A DNA stretch of 35,338 nucleotides, from positions 1 through 35,338 of the forward strand of contig CAFBRK010000042.1 of the NCBI GenBank assembly GCA_903231505.1, given 5' to 3'. This document shows positions 17,463 to 26,031 of this stretch, in pieces (position 1 is the stretch's first letter; every line of letters begins with the position of its first letter). The translations under genes and the position numbers were made by a program. Source of the stretch: Olavius algarvensis associated proteobacterium Delta 3 (lineage in GTDB: Bacteria > Desulfobacterota > Desulfobacteria > Desulfobacterales > CAFBRK01). The notes under the pieces were generated by a model, which had not been told where the DNA came from, did not search any database, and saw only the letters and a list, made by a program, of their open reading frames with translations.

Positions 17463-18245
17463 ATGACAGCCTACACAGCAGCAGAACTAATGGTGACGGC
17501 CGCGGCCCGGAAGATCCGCAACGGTGAGATTGTATTTGTGGGGATGCGGCTTCCGCTGCTTGGATTTCTTTTGGCAAAATGCACCCATGCCCCACGTGCG
17601 GTGGGCGTCTACGAACTGGGTATTGTCAGAGACAATCCATCCCCGAGACCGATACTGACAATGGGCGATCTGCCAAATCTTTACCAGGCCGCGTGGCTGG
17701 CGGATACCGGGGATGCCATGGCCCTTCTCCAGCAGGGCGCTGTCGATATTAGCTTTATCGGCGGTGCACAAATCGATCGGTACGGGAATCTGAACACCAC
17801 CGTTATCCGGTCGTCCAACGGGATCCGGACCCGTTTGCCGGGCAGTGGCGGCGCATGCGACCTGGCCTGCCTGGCCGGAAGGCATATGATTATTATGGCC
17901 CATGAAAAACGGCGATTTGTAGCCCGCGTGGATTACGTCACCTCCCCCGGATTTGGACGCGGCTCCGGATGGCGGCAGCAACGCGGCCTCCCGCGTGGCG
18001 GTCCGGCGGGTGTTATCACGACGTTGGGATGCTTCTCATTCGATCCCCAGACCCGTGAAATGGTGTTGGATTCGGTTCACCCCGATGTGGATTTGGAGAC
18101 TATCCAGGCACACACCGGTTGGCCTGTTGCGGTTAGCGATCGGCTCGAAACGACACCAGCGCCCACCGATGAAGAGCTGGCCATACTCCGACGTTTTGAT
18201 CCTGATGGCTATTGGACAGGGCCGCGCCGCACGGAGAACGCATGA
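17463..18245 (+). CDS. Family I CoA-transferase, beta subunit (GctB-like)
   Basis: The 260-residue product is the partner of the upstream alpha subunit. It has the AAELMVTAAARKIRNGE opening, LAKCTHAPRAVGVYELG, in which Glu51 occupies the place of the catalytic glutamate (usually YESG, here YELG), and a GSGGACDLA loop typical of GctB. The frame is open upstream to a TTG at 17379, but the ATG at 17463 gives the family N-terminus; neither has a good ribosome-binding site. The start is therefore uncertain by 28 codons. The Ser-to-Leu change beside the catalytic residue is unusual. Confidence 0.82.
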   Translation: MTAYTAAELMVTAAARKIRNGEIVFVGMRLPLLGFLLAKCTHAPRAVGVYELGIVRDNPSPRPILTMGDLPNLYQAAWLADTGDAMALLQQGAVDISFIGGAQIDRYGNLNTTVIRSSNGIRTRLPGSGGACDLACLAGRHMIIMAHEKRRFVARVDYVTSPGFGRGSGWRQQRGLPRGGPAGVITTLGCFSFDPQTREMVLDSVHPDVDLETIQAHTGWPVAVSDRLETTPAPTDEELAILRRFDPDGYWTGPRRTENA

Positions 18246-18350
18246 CTTTTTTCGACTGGAACTTCTTTTCGAAATGGTGTAGAAACAGCCTTCAGTCAGG
18301 CAGTTCGATTTATCCATTCCGGGTTTCGGTGGGGAGGTAGATACGCGGTT

Positions 18351-19622
18351 ATGCCCGAAGCGGAGGAAAAAAAACGGGTCGTTGTGACGGGTCTGGGGGC
18401 CGTGACTCCCATTGGCGTCGGGGTCGATGAGTTCTGGGCGGCATTGATTGCCGGGAAAAACGGTATCCACCGCATTTCGAGATTCGATAGCTCCGCGTTT
18501 GCATCCCGCATAGCCGGAGAAATCCGAGATTTCGATCCGAATCAATGGATTGACGTCAAGACGGTTCGGCGCACGGACCGGGCTACCCAATTCGGGCTCA
18601 CGGCGGCCGGTATGGCCATGGTGGATTCCGGGCTCGAGAGCGCCGGTTTTGATTCCCGGAGGGCCGGCACCATCGTCGGCTCCGGTATCGGGGGAATCGA
18701 TACTCTGGAAAAGGAACATCTGGTATACCTCAACAAAGGTCCCAAGGCAGTCAGTCCCTTTGTCGTGGCCATGGTTATGATCAACATGACCGCATCCATG
18801 ATTTCCATTGCCCACGGGCTTCGGGGTCCCATTTCCGCACCTTCCGTCGCCTGTTCCACCGGCACCAACGCCATCGGGGAGGCCTTTCGCACGATTCAAG
18901 ACGGAAGGGCCGATATCATGCTTGCAGGTGGTACCGAGGCGTGCATCACCCCACTTCTCATCGGCGCATTCAGTGCGGCCCGCGCTCTTTCCAGGCGTAA
19001 TGATTCCCCGGAAACAGCTTCCAGACCCTTTGACCGGACACGGGACGGGTTTGTCATGGGAGAAGGGTCCGGTGTCGTGGTATTGGAAAGCTTGACCCAT
19101 GCCCGTGACCGGGGAGCGAAGATTTATGCAGAGCTTATCGGATTTGGAAACACGGCCGATGCCTTTCACTTCACGGCTCCTGAACCCACCGGAGAAGGCA
19201 TGGTTCGGGTGATGGATACTGCCATGGCGGACGCCGGCATTACCCCGGATCAGGTCGATTACATCAATGCCCACGGCACCTCCACCCTGCTCAATGACAG
19301 AATAGAAAGCAAAGCGGTGCTGAAGGTATTTGATGACCATGCGGATCGATTGAAAATCAGCTCCATCAAATCCATGATCGGTCACCTGGTTGCCGCCGCC
19401 GGTGCGGTCGAATTTGTGGCCACGGTGAAAGCGCTGAAAAAAGGCAAAATACCCCCCACCATCAATTACCGGGAACCGGACCCGGATTGCCCGCTGGATT
19501 ACGTTACAGGTGGGGCCGAGTCACTCGATGTCAACGTAGCCCTGACGAATTCCTTTGGATTCGGCGGGGGTAATGCCTGCCTGGTGCTACGGAAATATCG
19601 GCCGGATTTACAGATCGTCTAG
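18351..19622 (+). CDS. fabF: Beta-ketoacyl-ACP synthase II-like (FabF family)
   Basis: The 423-residue protein has the full KAS II triad: Cys168 in APSVACSTGTNA, His308 in NAHGTST and His345 in SMIGHLVAAAGAVE. It would condense malonyl-ACP with an acyl chain. GGGAGGT precedes the ATG. No acpP, fabG or fabD lies near it. Its neighbours are a CoA-transferase and a TRAP transporter, so it may be a second, specialised KAS and not the housekeeping copy. The length (about 410-425) is normal. Confidence 0.9.
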   Translation: MPEAEEKKRVVVTGLGAVTPIGVGVDEFWAALIAGKNGIHRISRFDSSAFASRIAGEIRDFDPNQWIDVKTVRRTDRATQFGLTAAGMAMVDSGLESAGFDSRRAGTIVGSGIGGIDTLEKEHLVYLNKGPKAVSPFVVAMVMINMTASMISIAHGLRGPISAPSVACSTGTNAIGEAFRTIQDGRADIMLAGGTEACITPLLIGAFSAARALSRRNDSPETASRPFDRTRDGFVMGEGSGVVVLESLTHARDRGAKIYAELIGFGNTADAFHFTAPEPTGEGMVRVMDTAMADAGITPDQVDYINAHGTSTLLNDRIESKAVLKVFDDHADRLKISSIKSMIGHLVAAAGAVEFVATVKALKKGKIPPTINYREPDPDCPLDYVTGGAESLDVNVALTNSFGFGGGNACLVLRKYRPDLQIV

Positions 19623-19670
19623 ACCTTCCACATGTCTTCCCGCAAGATATGGTTTTTTCATAAAAGCCCC

Positions 19671-19710
19671 AAGGACAAGGACTGGGACCTGGATAGGCTG
19701 GTTTTTTTTT
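19671..19710. repeat. Short hexamer array and poly-T tract after the KAS gene
   Basis: Units AAGGAC, AAGGAC, TGGGAC, CTGGAT and AGGCTG run in 6-base register from 19671 to 19700 and are followed by a run of T to 19710. The T-run could help termination after the KAS gene, but only a weak AGCC/GGCT stem is available. It resembles the other short-period arrays in this window. Confidence 0.5.
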
Positions 19711-19814
19711 CTTGACAAAATCGTGGGTGCTGAAATGTAGCTTGTAAATCATCTTTGGCAAATGAATGGTGTTTATTTTTTGGTGGAGGCCCCATTTATC
19801 GAAAGGAGGAACAC

Positions 19815-20897
19815 ATGATGCGTAGAGGTGCCATTGTCGGCGCGATTATCGGGATTGCCTGTGTACTGTTGCTAGTGAGTCCGGTGGCGGCCAAGAAACC
19901 GTCGCTCGACGCTTGGAAGCCGGCATTCGATCCATCCGGCGCGAAGTACAAGTGCATTGTGTCCAATGTTTCCCATCCGGTCCTCAAGGGGGTCTACACG
20001 GGATTTGCCATCCGCGATGAGCTGTGGAAACGCACCAACGGCCAGATATATATCGACTACAAGCCGTTTTCCATGCTCGGCGGCGAGGTGGAAGTCTTGA
20101 ACCAGCTGCAAATGGGTGCCATTCAGGGAATGGGTGTCAGTTCCGTCGCGTCCACCAACCTGGGGCCCCGATTCGGTCTGGTGAACCTGCCGTTTCTGGT
20201 CAATTCATTTGAAAAACTGGACAAGTTCATCGCCAGCGGCCCGCTGTTCGAGCACTACATGAGAGCCATGGACCACCAGGGCATCATGGGTATTGACATT
20301 ACCGGGTATGGCAACTATGGATGGGCCACGACCGTTGAGGTCCGGAGTCTGAAGGAGGCTCAAAAGGTCAAATTCCGCACGGCCGAAGCCGCGGTCAATC
20401 AGATGCTTTACAAGCAGTGGAAGATAAACGCGGTGGTGATGCCATGGCCGGATGTGCCGGTGGCCTTGAAACAGGGCGTGATCGAAGGGCTGGACCACAC
20501 CCCCATGGTGTGCAATATCACCAAAAAGTTTGAGGTCGCCAAATATTACACCTATATCGACTATGCCCAGGGGCTCTTTATCTGGGTTTTCAACAAGGCA
20601 TGGTTTAACAAACTGCCGCCCGATCTCCAGAAAATATTTGTCGAGGTGGTCCGCGACGTGAGCGCCGACATCCGGGAACAGACAAAGATGCAGGAGGCGG
20701 TACAAATCATGAAGGCCTCGAAAAACGGCATCCAGTTCTTCACCCTTCCGGAAGACCAGATGGCCTGGCTGAAAAAGAGGGGCAATGCCGTTCATAAGAA
20801 ATATGCAGGGGAAATCAACAAGTTGTATCCGGGGGATACCTATCGCCCGAAGAATTTTCTCAAAGAGGTTCAGGAGTACATGGGTTATAAGCCGTAA
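19815..20897 (+). CDS. dctP: TRAP transporter substrate-binding protein (DctP family)
   Basis: The 360-residue protein is the extracytoplasmic solute receptor of a TRAP system. Residues 1-26 form a signal peptide with a basic start, a hydrophobic core and a VAA cleavage motif. The mature part has the family pattern, including FRTAEAAVNQMLYKQW, in which Arg188 is in the position that usually binds the substrate carboxylate, and a GVIEGLDHTP segment. AAGGAGGA at 19803-19810 marks the ATG at 19815; an upstream TTG extension lacks support. The ligand is likely a carboxylate or 2-oxo acid. The membrane subunits follow after a hairpin. Confidence 0.92.
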   Translation: MMRRGAIVGAIIGIACVLLLVSPVAAKKPSLDAWKPAFDPSGAKYKCIVSNVSHPVLKGVYTGFAIRDELWKRTNGQIYIDYKPFSMLGGEVEVLNQLQMGAIQGMGVSSVASTNLGPRFGLVNLPFLVNSFEKLDKFIASGPLFEHYMRAMDHQGIMGIDITGYGNYGWATTVEVRSLKEAQKVKFRTAEAAVNQMLYKQWKINAVVMPWPDVPVALKQGVIEGLDHTPMVCNITKKFEVAKYYTYIDYAQGLFIWVFNKAWFNKLPPDLQKIFVEVVRDVSADIREQTKMQEAVQIMKASKNGIQFFTLPEDQMAWLKKRGNAVHKKYAGEINKLYPGDTYRPKNFLKEVQEYMGYKP

Positions 20898-20914
20898 CGA
20901 TAGGCATTGAGATT

Positions 20915-20947
20915 ATAAAGGGGGCTTCCCGGTGAAGCCCCCTTTAT
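20915..20947 (+). terminator. Strong hairpin between dctP and dctQ
   Basis: A perfect 14-bp stem (20915-20928 with 20934-20947) has a 5-base loop and is followed by a short TTAT tail. It lies 17 bases after the dctP stop. Such hairpins often protect or partly terminate the upstream message, giving more binding protein than permease. It could be a partial terminator or an mRNA-stabilising element. Confidence 0.8.
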
Positions 20948-21089
20948 TTATGCGATTAGGGAACAGAGCCATGTCCGTTTCCCAGAGACGGCGCGACTCT
21001 GTCCTGGCCCGCCCGCATTTCCACCCCACGGGGCATTCCGGAAAGCTGGTCGGGCCGTTGGCGTTGTCTGAATGACAAGGAAGCCGGGA

Positions 21090-21593
21090 ATGATTGGAAG
21101 AATCTTCAAGGTTATCGATCGTATTCTGTCCTTTTTCGAGGAATGGACCCTGTTTATCAGTGTCATGGTGGCGCTGTTAGCCCTGTTTGCGAATGTCACC
21201 CTCCGCTACACGATTAACTACACCCTGGCCTGGTCCGAAGAGCTGGTGCGGGAGGTGATCATCTATACCACGCTGATCGGATGCAGCGCCGCCGTCAAGG
21301 CGCGGTCGATGATCAAGATCGACGCCACGGTCCAGCTGATCCCCAAAATCAAAGTGCCCCTGACCTTCTTCAGTAACCTGGTGACGCTCGCTTTTTCGAT
21401 GTTTGTATTTTACTACGGGTGGTTGATGGCCGCCCTTCAGGTCCAGACGAACCAGAAAACCATCATAATGGAGATCCCGCTTGTCTACATATTCGCGATT
21501 CTGCCGTTGATGGGCGGGATGATGTTTCTTCGAACACTACAGGTGATTTACGAAGATATTGTTGAACTGAGAGCCGCGAAGAAGTCCTCTTAG
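21090..21593 (+). CDS. dctQ: TRAP transporter small permease (DctQ family)
   Basis: The 167-residue membrane protein has four predicted helices and the family motif AWSEELVREVIIYTTLIG between helices 2 and 3. It pairs with the large permease in the inner membrane. The ATG at 21090 has AAGGAAGCCGGGA just upstream; an ATG at 21072 would add six residues but lacks a ribosome-binding site. It lies between dctP and dctM in the common order. Confidence 0.92.
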   Translation: MIGRIFKVIDRILSFFEEWTLFISVMVALLALFANVTLRYTINYTLAWSEELVREVIIYTTLIGCSAAVKARSMIKIDATVQLIPKIKVPLTFFSNLVTLAFSMFVFYYGWLMAALQVQTNQKTIIMEIPLVYIFAILPLMGGMMFLRTLQVIYEDIVELRAAKKSS

Positions 21594-21635
21594 AGCGGCA
21601 TTGATTCATCGCGAGACTATAAAGGAAACTGGTAA

Positions 21636-22931
21636 ATGGAGACTTCCCACCTGATAATTCTACTCATCCTGCTGGGCTGCATGGCCTCCTACATACCGGT
21701 TTTCATGTGTCTTTTTTTTACGGCAGTTCTCGGATTCCTTTTGTTCACCGATCTGCCCCTTCTCCTGCTGGCCCAGACACTGCTGCGGAGCATGGACAAT
21801 TTTGCTCTGGTGGTGGTGCTTTTTTTCATTCTCTGCGGAAACATTATGACGGCCGGTTCCATTGTCGAGAAGCTCATCAAAGTGGCCAACGCCCTGGTCA
21901 GCTGGCTTCCGGGTGGGCTCGGCATGGCCGGGGTGCTGGCATGCGGTCTGTTCGGCGCGATATCCGGGTCCACCGTGGCAACGGTGGTGGCCCTGGGCGG
22001 GTTTATGATCCCGGCCCTCATCGACAACGGCTACCCGGAACGATACACCCTCGGTCTCATGACCACATCCCCGAACCTGGGCGTCATCATCCCGCCCAGT
22101 ATCGGTATGATCCTGTACAGCATGATCAGCAACGTATCCCTGGAGGGACTGTTTTTAACGGGTTTTGTCCCCGGGATGCTCATCATGCTGGGTGTCTGCC
22201 TTTACACGTATTTTTTCTTCCGGAAAAAGACGGAAATTACACGACTTCCGGTCCCGTCGTTCTTCGAGGTACTGAAAGTCCTCAAGGAAGGGTTCTGGTC
22301 GCTGATGCTACCGCTGATTATTTTCGGGGGTATTTTTTCCGGCGCGTTTACGGCCAACGAAGCCGCGGTGGTGGCCTGCGTCTATGCCTTTTTTGTGGAG
22401 ATCGTGATCCACAAGTCCATCCGGTTCCAGCAGGTCAAGCAGATAACCGTCAGTTCAGCGGTGACCTCCGCAACGTTGCTGATCATCGTCGCCGGCGCCG
22501 TTTGTTTCGGCCGTCTGCTGACACTGGAAGACATCCCCGGAGCCATTACCCAAACGGTTCTTTCCACCATCCAGTCACCGGTGGTGTTTTTGCTGGCCAT
22601 GAACATGCTGCTGTTGTTCGTGGGTATGTTCATGGATATCATTTCGGCCACCATGATCCTCGGCCCGGTGTTTCTGCCCATGCTCGATGCGTTTAACGTG
22701 GACTGGATGCACTTCGGGCTCATCATGACGGTAAACCTCGCCATCGGTTATTGTACACCGCCGATGGGAGTCAGCCTGTACATCACCGGGGCGATTGCCA
22801 ATAAAAGTCTCTTCTATGTATCTCGCGCCGTCATTCCGTTTATCATCATACAGCTTCTGGTCCTGGCGGTGATGACCTACATGCCCGATCTGGTCCTTTG
22901 GCTGCCCGACGTGATGGGATTCCGGAGGTGA
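21636..22931 (+). CDS. dctM: TRAP transporter large permease (DctM family)
   Basis: The 431-residue protein is the ion-coupled transport subunit, with about 12 hydrophobic helices. It shows typical DctM features: a GAISGSTVATVVALGGFMIP stretch, TTSPNLGVIIPPSIGMILY, and the C-terminal NLAIGYCTPPMGVSLYITG. Length is normal (about 425-435). AAAGGAAA precedes the ATG. With dctP and dctQ it makes a complete TRAP system, probably Na+-driven. Confidence 0.95.
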   Translation: METSHLIILLILLGCMASYIPVFMCLFFTAVLGFLLFTDLPLLLLAQTLLRSMDNFALVVVLFFILCGNIMTAGSIVEKLIKVANALVSWLPGGLGMAGVLACGLFGAISGSTVATVVALGGFMIPALIDNGYPERYTLGLMTTSPNLGVIIPPSIGMILYSMISNVSLEGLFLTGFVPGMLIMLGVCLYTYFFFRKKTEITRLPVPSFFEVLKVLKEGFWSLMLPLIIFGGIFSGAFTANEAAVVACVYAFFVEIVIHKSIRFQQVKQITVSSAVTSATLLIIVAGAVCFGRLLTLEDIPGAITQTVLSTIQSPVVFLLAMNMLLLFVGMFMDIISATMILGPVFLPMLDAFNVDWMHFGLIMTVNLAIGYCTPPMGVSLYITGAIANKSLFYVSRAVIPFIIIQLLVLAVMTYMPDLVLWLPDVMGFRR

Positions 22932-23091
22932 TGGGTGCGCGCACCGGTCGCTTCCTTGTTGTGAATTCGATGGTCATCGACTCCTTCGACCATCGTCCGC
23001 AGCTTAACCCGGAGATGGCACCCTTCCCAGACGTATAGGCACCGTTCGGGCTGATCCTGCCGGAAGGCAGCCCGTTTGCAGGGGTAGTGCG
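22932..23091. other. Intergenic region with palindrome and stem-loop
   Basis: The 160-base gap after dctM holds a 12-bp palindrome GGTGCGCGCACC (22934-22945) and a stem CGATGGTC (22968-22975) pairing with GACCATCG (22988-22995) around 12 bases. Neither has a T-run, so termination is uncertain. No promoter stands out for the K+ channel gene that follows. Confidence 0.45.
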
Positions 23092-24105
23092 ATGTCCATC
23101 GTTGCAAAGCGCCTTTACCTCGTCCTTTTTGCCATTACCCTGATTATTCTGACGGGCAGTTCCGGCTATTATCTTCTCTTCGAAGGCAAATACTCCCTGA
23201 TAGACTGCGTATACATGACCGTGATCTCTCTGACCACCGTCGGGTATGGGGAGGTCATCGAGATTACCGGCAACATCCCCGCCCAGATTTTCACCATGAT
23301 TCTGATCACTTTCGGAGCGGGTGTTATCCTGTACGGCATCAGTAATCTGACGGCCGTCTTTATCGAGGGTGAACTATCCGGTCTTTTGCGGGCCAAGCAA
23401 ATGGTCAAGCGGATCCGCCGGATTTCCGGGCATTTTATCGTATGCGGGGGCGGGGAAACGGGCCTGCCGGTCATGCATGAATTGATGCAGAACCAGGAGC
23501 GGGTCGTGCTCATCGAAAACGATCCGGAGAAAATCGATCGCTGCTGTCGCCTCCTGGGCGACCTGCTGTTTATCCGGGGCGATGCCATGGAAGATCAGAA
23601 TCTCATTTCCGGCGGCCTCGAACGTGCTGCCGGTCTTTTCATCTGTCTGCCCTCAGACAAGGATGCCCTGTATGTGACCATCACGGCCCGAATGTGGAAT
23701 CCACGCATCCGAATTATCAGCCGGGTGATGGAAGAACCGTTGGGATCCAAACTCATCAACGCCGGAGCAAACCGGGTGGTTTCTCCCAGCGCCATCGGGG
23801 CGCTCCGGATGGCCTCCGAAATGATTCGGCCTGCTGCAGTGGATTTTCTGGATCGGATGCTCCGGAGCAGCCAGGGACATCTTAGAATCAACGAACTGAC
23901 CATATCATCATCCTCGAACATGGCCGGAACACCGATCCTCGATTCGGGACTCAAAGAGCGATTTGAACTTCTGCTTTTGGCGTTTCGCAAGCCCGGGGAG
24001 ACGATTGAATTCAATCCCCAGCCAAAAGACACTCTGGAACCCGGAATGACGTTGATCGTCATGGGGGATGTGGAGAAGTGTGCGAGAGCCAGGAAAATCT
24101 TCTAA
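23092..24105 (+). CDS. Two-helix potassium channel with RCK (TrkA-N/TrkA-C) domains
   Basis: The 337-residue protein has two membrane helices (about 8-28 and 66-88) flanking a pore loop with the K+ selectivity filter TVGYGE at 49-54. A cytosolic RCK domain follows, with the Rossmann motif FIVCGGGETG (about 115-124), and a C-terminal TrkA-C-like part from about 255. This is the MthK/GsuK-like layout of a ligand-gated K+ channel. It is not obviously linked in function to the TRAP genes before it. GGGG precedes the ATG. Confidence 0.9.
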   Translation: MSIVAKRLYLVLFAITLIILTGSSGYYLLFEGKYSLIDCVYMTVISLTTVGYGEVIEITGNIPAQIFTMILITFGAGVILYGISNLTAVFIEGELSGLLRAKQMVKRIRRISGHFIVCGGGETGLPVMHELMQNQERVVLIENDPEKIDRCCRLLGDLLFIRGDAMEDQNLISGGLERAAGLFICLPSDKDALYVTITARMWNPRIRIISRVMEEPLGSKLINAGANRVVSPSAIGALRMASEMIRPAAVDFLDRMLRSSQGHLRINELTISSSSNMAGTPILDSGLKERFELLLLAFRKPGETIEFNPQPKDTLEPGMTLIVMGDVEKCARARKIF

Positions 24106-24567
24106 AGACTGGATGCTTGTCCGTCCGCCTGAGGCGGATAAACCTCTGGCGGGCTGGATTCTGGATACTGGATCGGGTTGAGCGAGCCAAGCGGGTAGAA
24201 GGGATTCAGGCTTCAGGATGCAGGATGCAAGGCAAAGAATGACGGAAGTTCCCGTCACCCCAATACGCTATCACTCCACCACGCCAATTCTCCTCGTATC
24301 TGAAAAGACCTGCCGCCCCAAGGGCAAACGGGCTTACGGGCCCACGGGCGAACGGACCTCGCCCCACTTTTCGCTTGACTTCGGGGGACCTTCTTTGTAG
24401 TTACATTATAGCTTAAATGTAGTTAGTTTGTGTACGGATTCTCCCGGCTGCCGGGGGGCCGAATCAGCTTCCTCCTTTAACTATTCTCCACCTCCCGCGT
24501 TGCCGTTCCGGCTGTCAATATCTCGGCCGGACCCAATGATAAATTCAACGATATCGAGGAGGGCTCC
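24106..24567. other. Long intergenic region with heptamer repeats and a possible leader
   Basis: No gene was found in these 462 bases. It holds a stem TCCGCC-TGA-GGCGGA near 24123-24137, a heptamer array at 24154-24237 and a direct repeat TGTAGTTA (24396-24403 and 24418-24425, 22 bases apart). A TTGACT at 24375-24380 has only a poor -10 match downstream. The start of transcription for the ACT-domain cluster is probably here but cannot be fixed. Short open frames in it look non-coding. Confidence 0.5.
24154..24237. repeat. Degenerate heptamer array (CTGGATN / GATGCAG)
   Basis: Twelve consecutive 7-base units keep one register. CTGGATT, CTGGATA and CTGGATC come first (24154-24174), then three or four diverged units, then GATTCAG, GCTTCAG, GATGCAG and GATGCAA (24203-24230). 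The second recognisable block begins exactly 49 bases after the first, a multiple of seven, so the middle is probably decayed repeat. Confidence 0.7.
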
Positions 24568-25026
24568 ATGAAACTTAAACAGCTTTCCGTGGCCATCGAG
24601 AACGATCCCGGCCGGCTCTACGAAATTTCAAAGGCTCTGGGTGACGCCGGCATCAACCTGCGGGGATTGACCCTCGTGGAGACCGGCGGGGGGTTTGGTG
24701 TGCTCCGGATTCTGGTGTCTGACCTGGCAAAAGCACGCCGTATCATGATGAAACTTGCTATGCCCGCCCGTGTCCATGAGGTGGTGGCCGTTGAAATCGA
24801 AGATAAGCCGGGTCAGCTCGCCAGATTGCTCAAGCCTCTTGGGGAGGCAAAAGTGAATGTGATCTACACATATTCATTTATCCGGTTTTCCAGGTCCAAT
24901 GCGGTGATGATTTTCCGGTTCAGCGATATCGACACAGCCATCAAGGTGCTCGAGCAAAGTGGCGCCAAATTGCTCGATGCAGATGCATTCGGCATGCTCG
25001 ATGAAGTGGGCGATCAGACATCCTGA
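24568..25026 (+). CDS. Tandem ACT-domain protein (amino-acid-binding)
   Basis: The 152-residue protein consists of two ACT domains: residues 1 to about 70 (LSVAIENDPGRLYEISKALG) and about 70 to 140 (VAVEIEDKPGQLARLLKPLG). ACT domains bind small ligands, often amino acids, to regulate enzymes. In many anaerobes such stand-alone proteins lie next to aryl- or acyl-CoA ligase genes. GAGGAGG precedes the ATG. It opens a gene cluster for acyl-CoA chemistry and may sense its substrate amino or 2-oxo acid. No catalytic domain is present. Confidence 0.88.
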   Translation: MKLKQLSVAIENDPGRLYEISKALGDAGINLRGLTLVETGGGFGVLRILVSDLAKARRIMMKLAMPARVHEVVAVEIEDKPGQLARLLKPLGEAKVNVIYTYSFIRFSRSNAVMIFRFSDIDTAIKVLEQSGAKLLDADAFGMLDEVGDQTS

Positions 25027-25083
25027 CCTTGCCGCAGGAAGATCAACAGCTAACCGTCACGTGCTGAAAAGGGGGAACGGGCA

Positions 25084-26031
25084 ATGAAAAAAACACCGGA
25101 TTTTGAGCCACACAGATTTGCCGTTATCGGCGCCGGTCCTGTGGGATGTATCGTGGCCGCTTTCCTCGCCAAAGGAGGATATGAGGTCACCCTGTGCGAT
25201 ATCCTTCCCGAGCTGCTCGACCCGGCCGAAAGCAGGGGTATTATTCTGGAGGGTGCTGAAAATTTTCAACAAACCGTTTCCAGGACGGTCACCAACATCG
25301 ACGATCTCGCTTCGGATCCTCCGGATGTGATCATCATCACTGTCAAAGCCAACGCTCTGCCGCTGATTGCCTCTGCTATTCAGGAATTTCAGCAGGAGGG
25401 CATGTACGTCGTCAGCTGGCAGAACGGCATCGATACGGAACTGGAGCTGGCCAATGTTCTTGGGAACGCCCCAGTGATGCGGGCAGTGGTCAACTACGGG
25501 TGCGGTCTAAAGGGCCCTGCCCACGTCGTTCTGCCGTTTCATCATCCCCCCCACTATGTGCAGCAGCTCGATGACACAGCGACCCAGGCGGCCGAGGCCA
25601 TTGCCCTCACCTTCTCCAAATGCGGTCTGGAAACACATCACACGGACCAGATCATTTCCATGGTCTGGCGCAAAAGCATCATGAATGCCTGCATGAACCC
25701 GGTATGTGCCGTTACCGGCTTGACCATGGCACAGGCCATGGGAGATCCCATCGTGTTTCAGATCGTCGACGCTCTGGTGAAGGAATGCGTCCAGGTGGCC
25801 CGGGCGAACGAGATCAGTCTTGGATGGAATTACTATCCCCATGCCATCGGCTACATGAGGAATGCGGGAAACCACAAACCTTCCATGCTCATGGATATCG
25901 AGGCCAACCGGCGTACTGAAATCGATTACATCAACGGCAAGTTTGTCGACTACGGAGAACAGGCCGACGTACCGACACCTTATAATCGTACCCTGCGGGC
26001 CATGGTCAAAGGGCTCGAGTCGAGGCAGTAG
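25084..26031 (+). CDS. Ketopantoate reductase-like 2-oxoacid dehydrogenase (ApbA/PanE family)
   Basis: The 315-residue NAD(P)H-dependent enzyme has GAGPVG (16-21), the TVKAN loop with Lys88, the catalytic-type WRKSIMNACMNP (Lys197, Asn201) and a C-terminal DIEANRRTEIDYINGK segment with the family Glu. In vitamin synthesis PanE reduces ketopantoate. Here panB and panC are absent and the gene is tied to a dehydratase activator (ATG directly after this stop codon). A role as a (R)-2-hydroxyacid dehydrogenase supplying the dehydratase is therefore more likely. AAGGGGGAA precedes the ATG. Confidence 0.85.
   Translation: MKKTPDFEPHRFAVIGAGPVGCIVAAFLAKGGYEVTLCDILPELLDPAESRGIILEGAENFQQTVSRTVTNIDDLASDPPDVIIITVKANALPLIASAIQEFQQEGMYVVSWQNGIDTELELANVLGNAPVMRAVVNYGCGLKGPAHVVLPFHHPPHYVQQLDDTATQAAEAIALTFSKCGLETHHTDQIISMVWRKSIMNACMNPVCAVTGLTMAQAMGDPIVFQIVDALVKECVQVARANEISLGWNYYPHAIGYMRNAGNHKPSMLMDIEANRRTEIDYINGKFVDYGEQADVPTPYNRTLRAMVKGLESRQ

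Noticed and set aside
18036..19385. A 449-codon open frame on the minus strand across the CoA-transferase end and the KAS gene
   Set aside because: It spans two genuine plus-strand genes and the gap between them, shows no domain, and has no ribosome-binding site.
19712..19740. Promoter for dctP with TTGACA at 19712-19717
   Set aside because: The -35 is perfect but no acceptable -10 lies 16-18 bases downstream (ATGTAG at 17), so I do not call it.
21707..22696. A 329-codon open frame on the plus strand inside dctM
   Set aside because: It is a shifted frame of DctM. The true frame has the transmembrane and TRAP motifs, and this one is rich in Arg/His/Gly without hydrophobic segments.
24218..24400. 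A 60-codon open frame in the gap before the ACT-domain gene
   Set aside because: It begins in the heptamer repeats, has no family similarity I recognise and has poor start context.
25084..26031. Biosynthetic panE for pantothenate
   Set aside because: The fold fits, but panB and panC are absent and it is directly joined to a dehydratase activator, so I do not assign the gene symbol.
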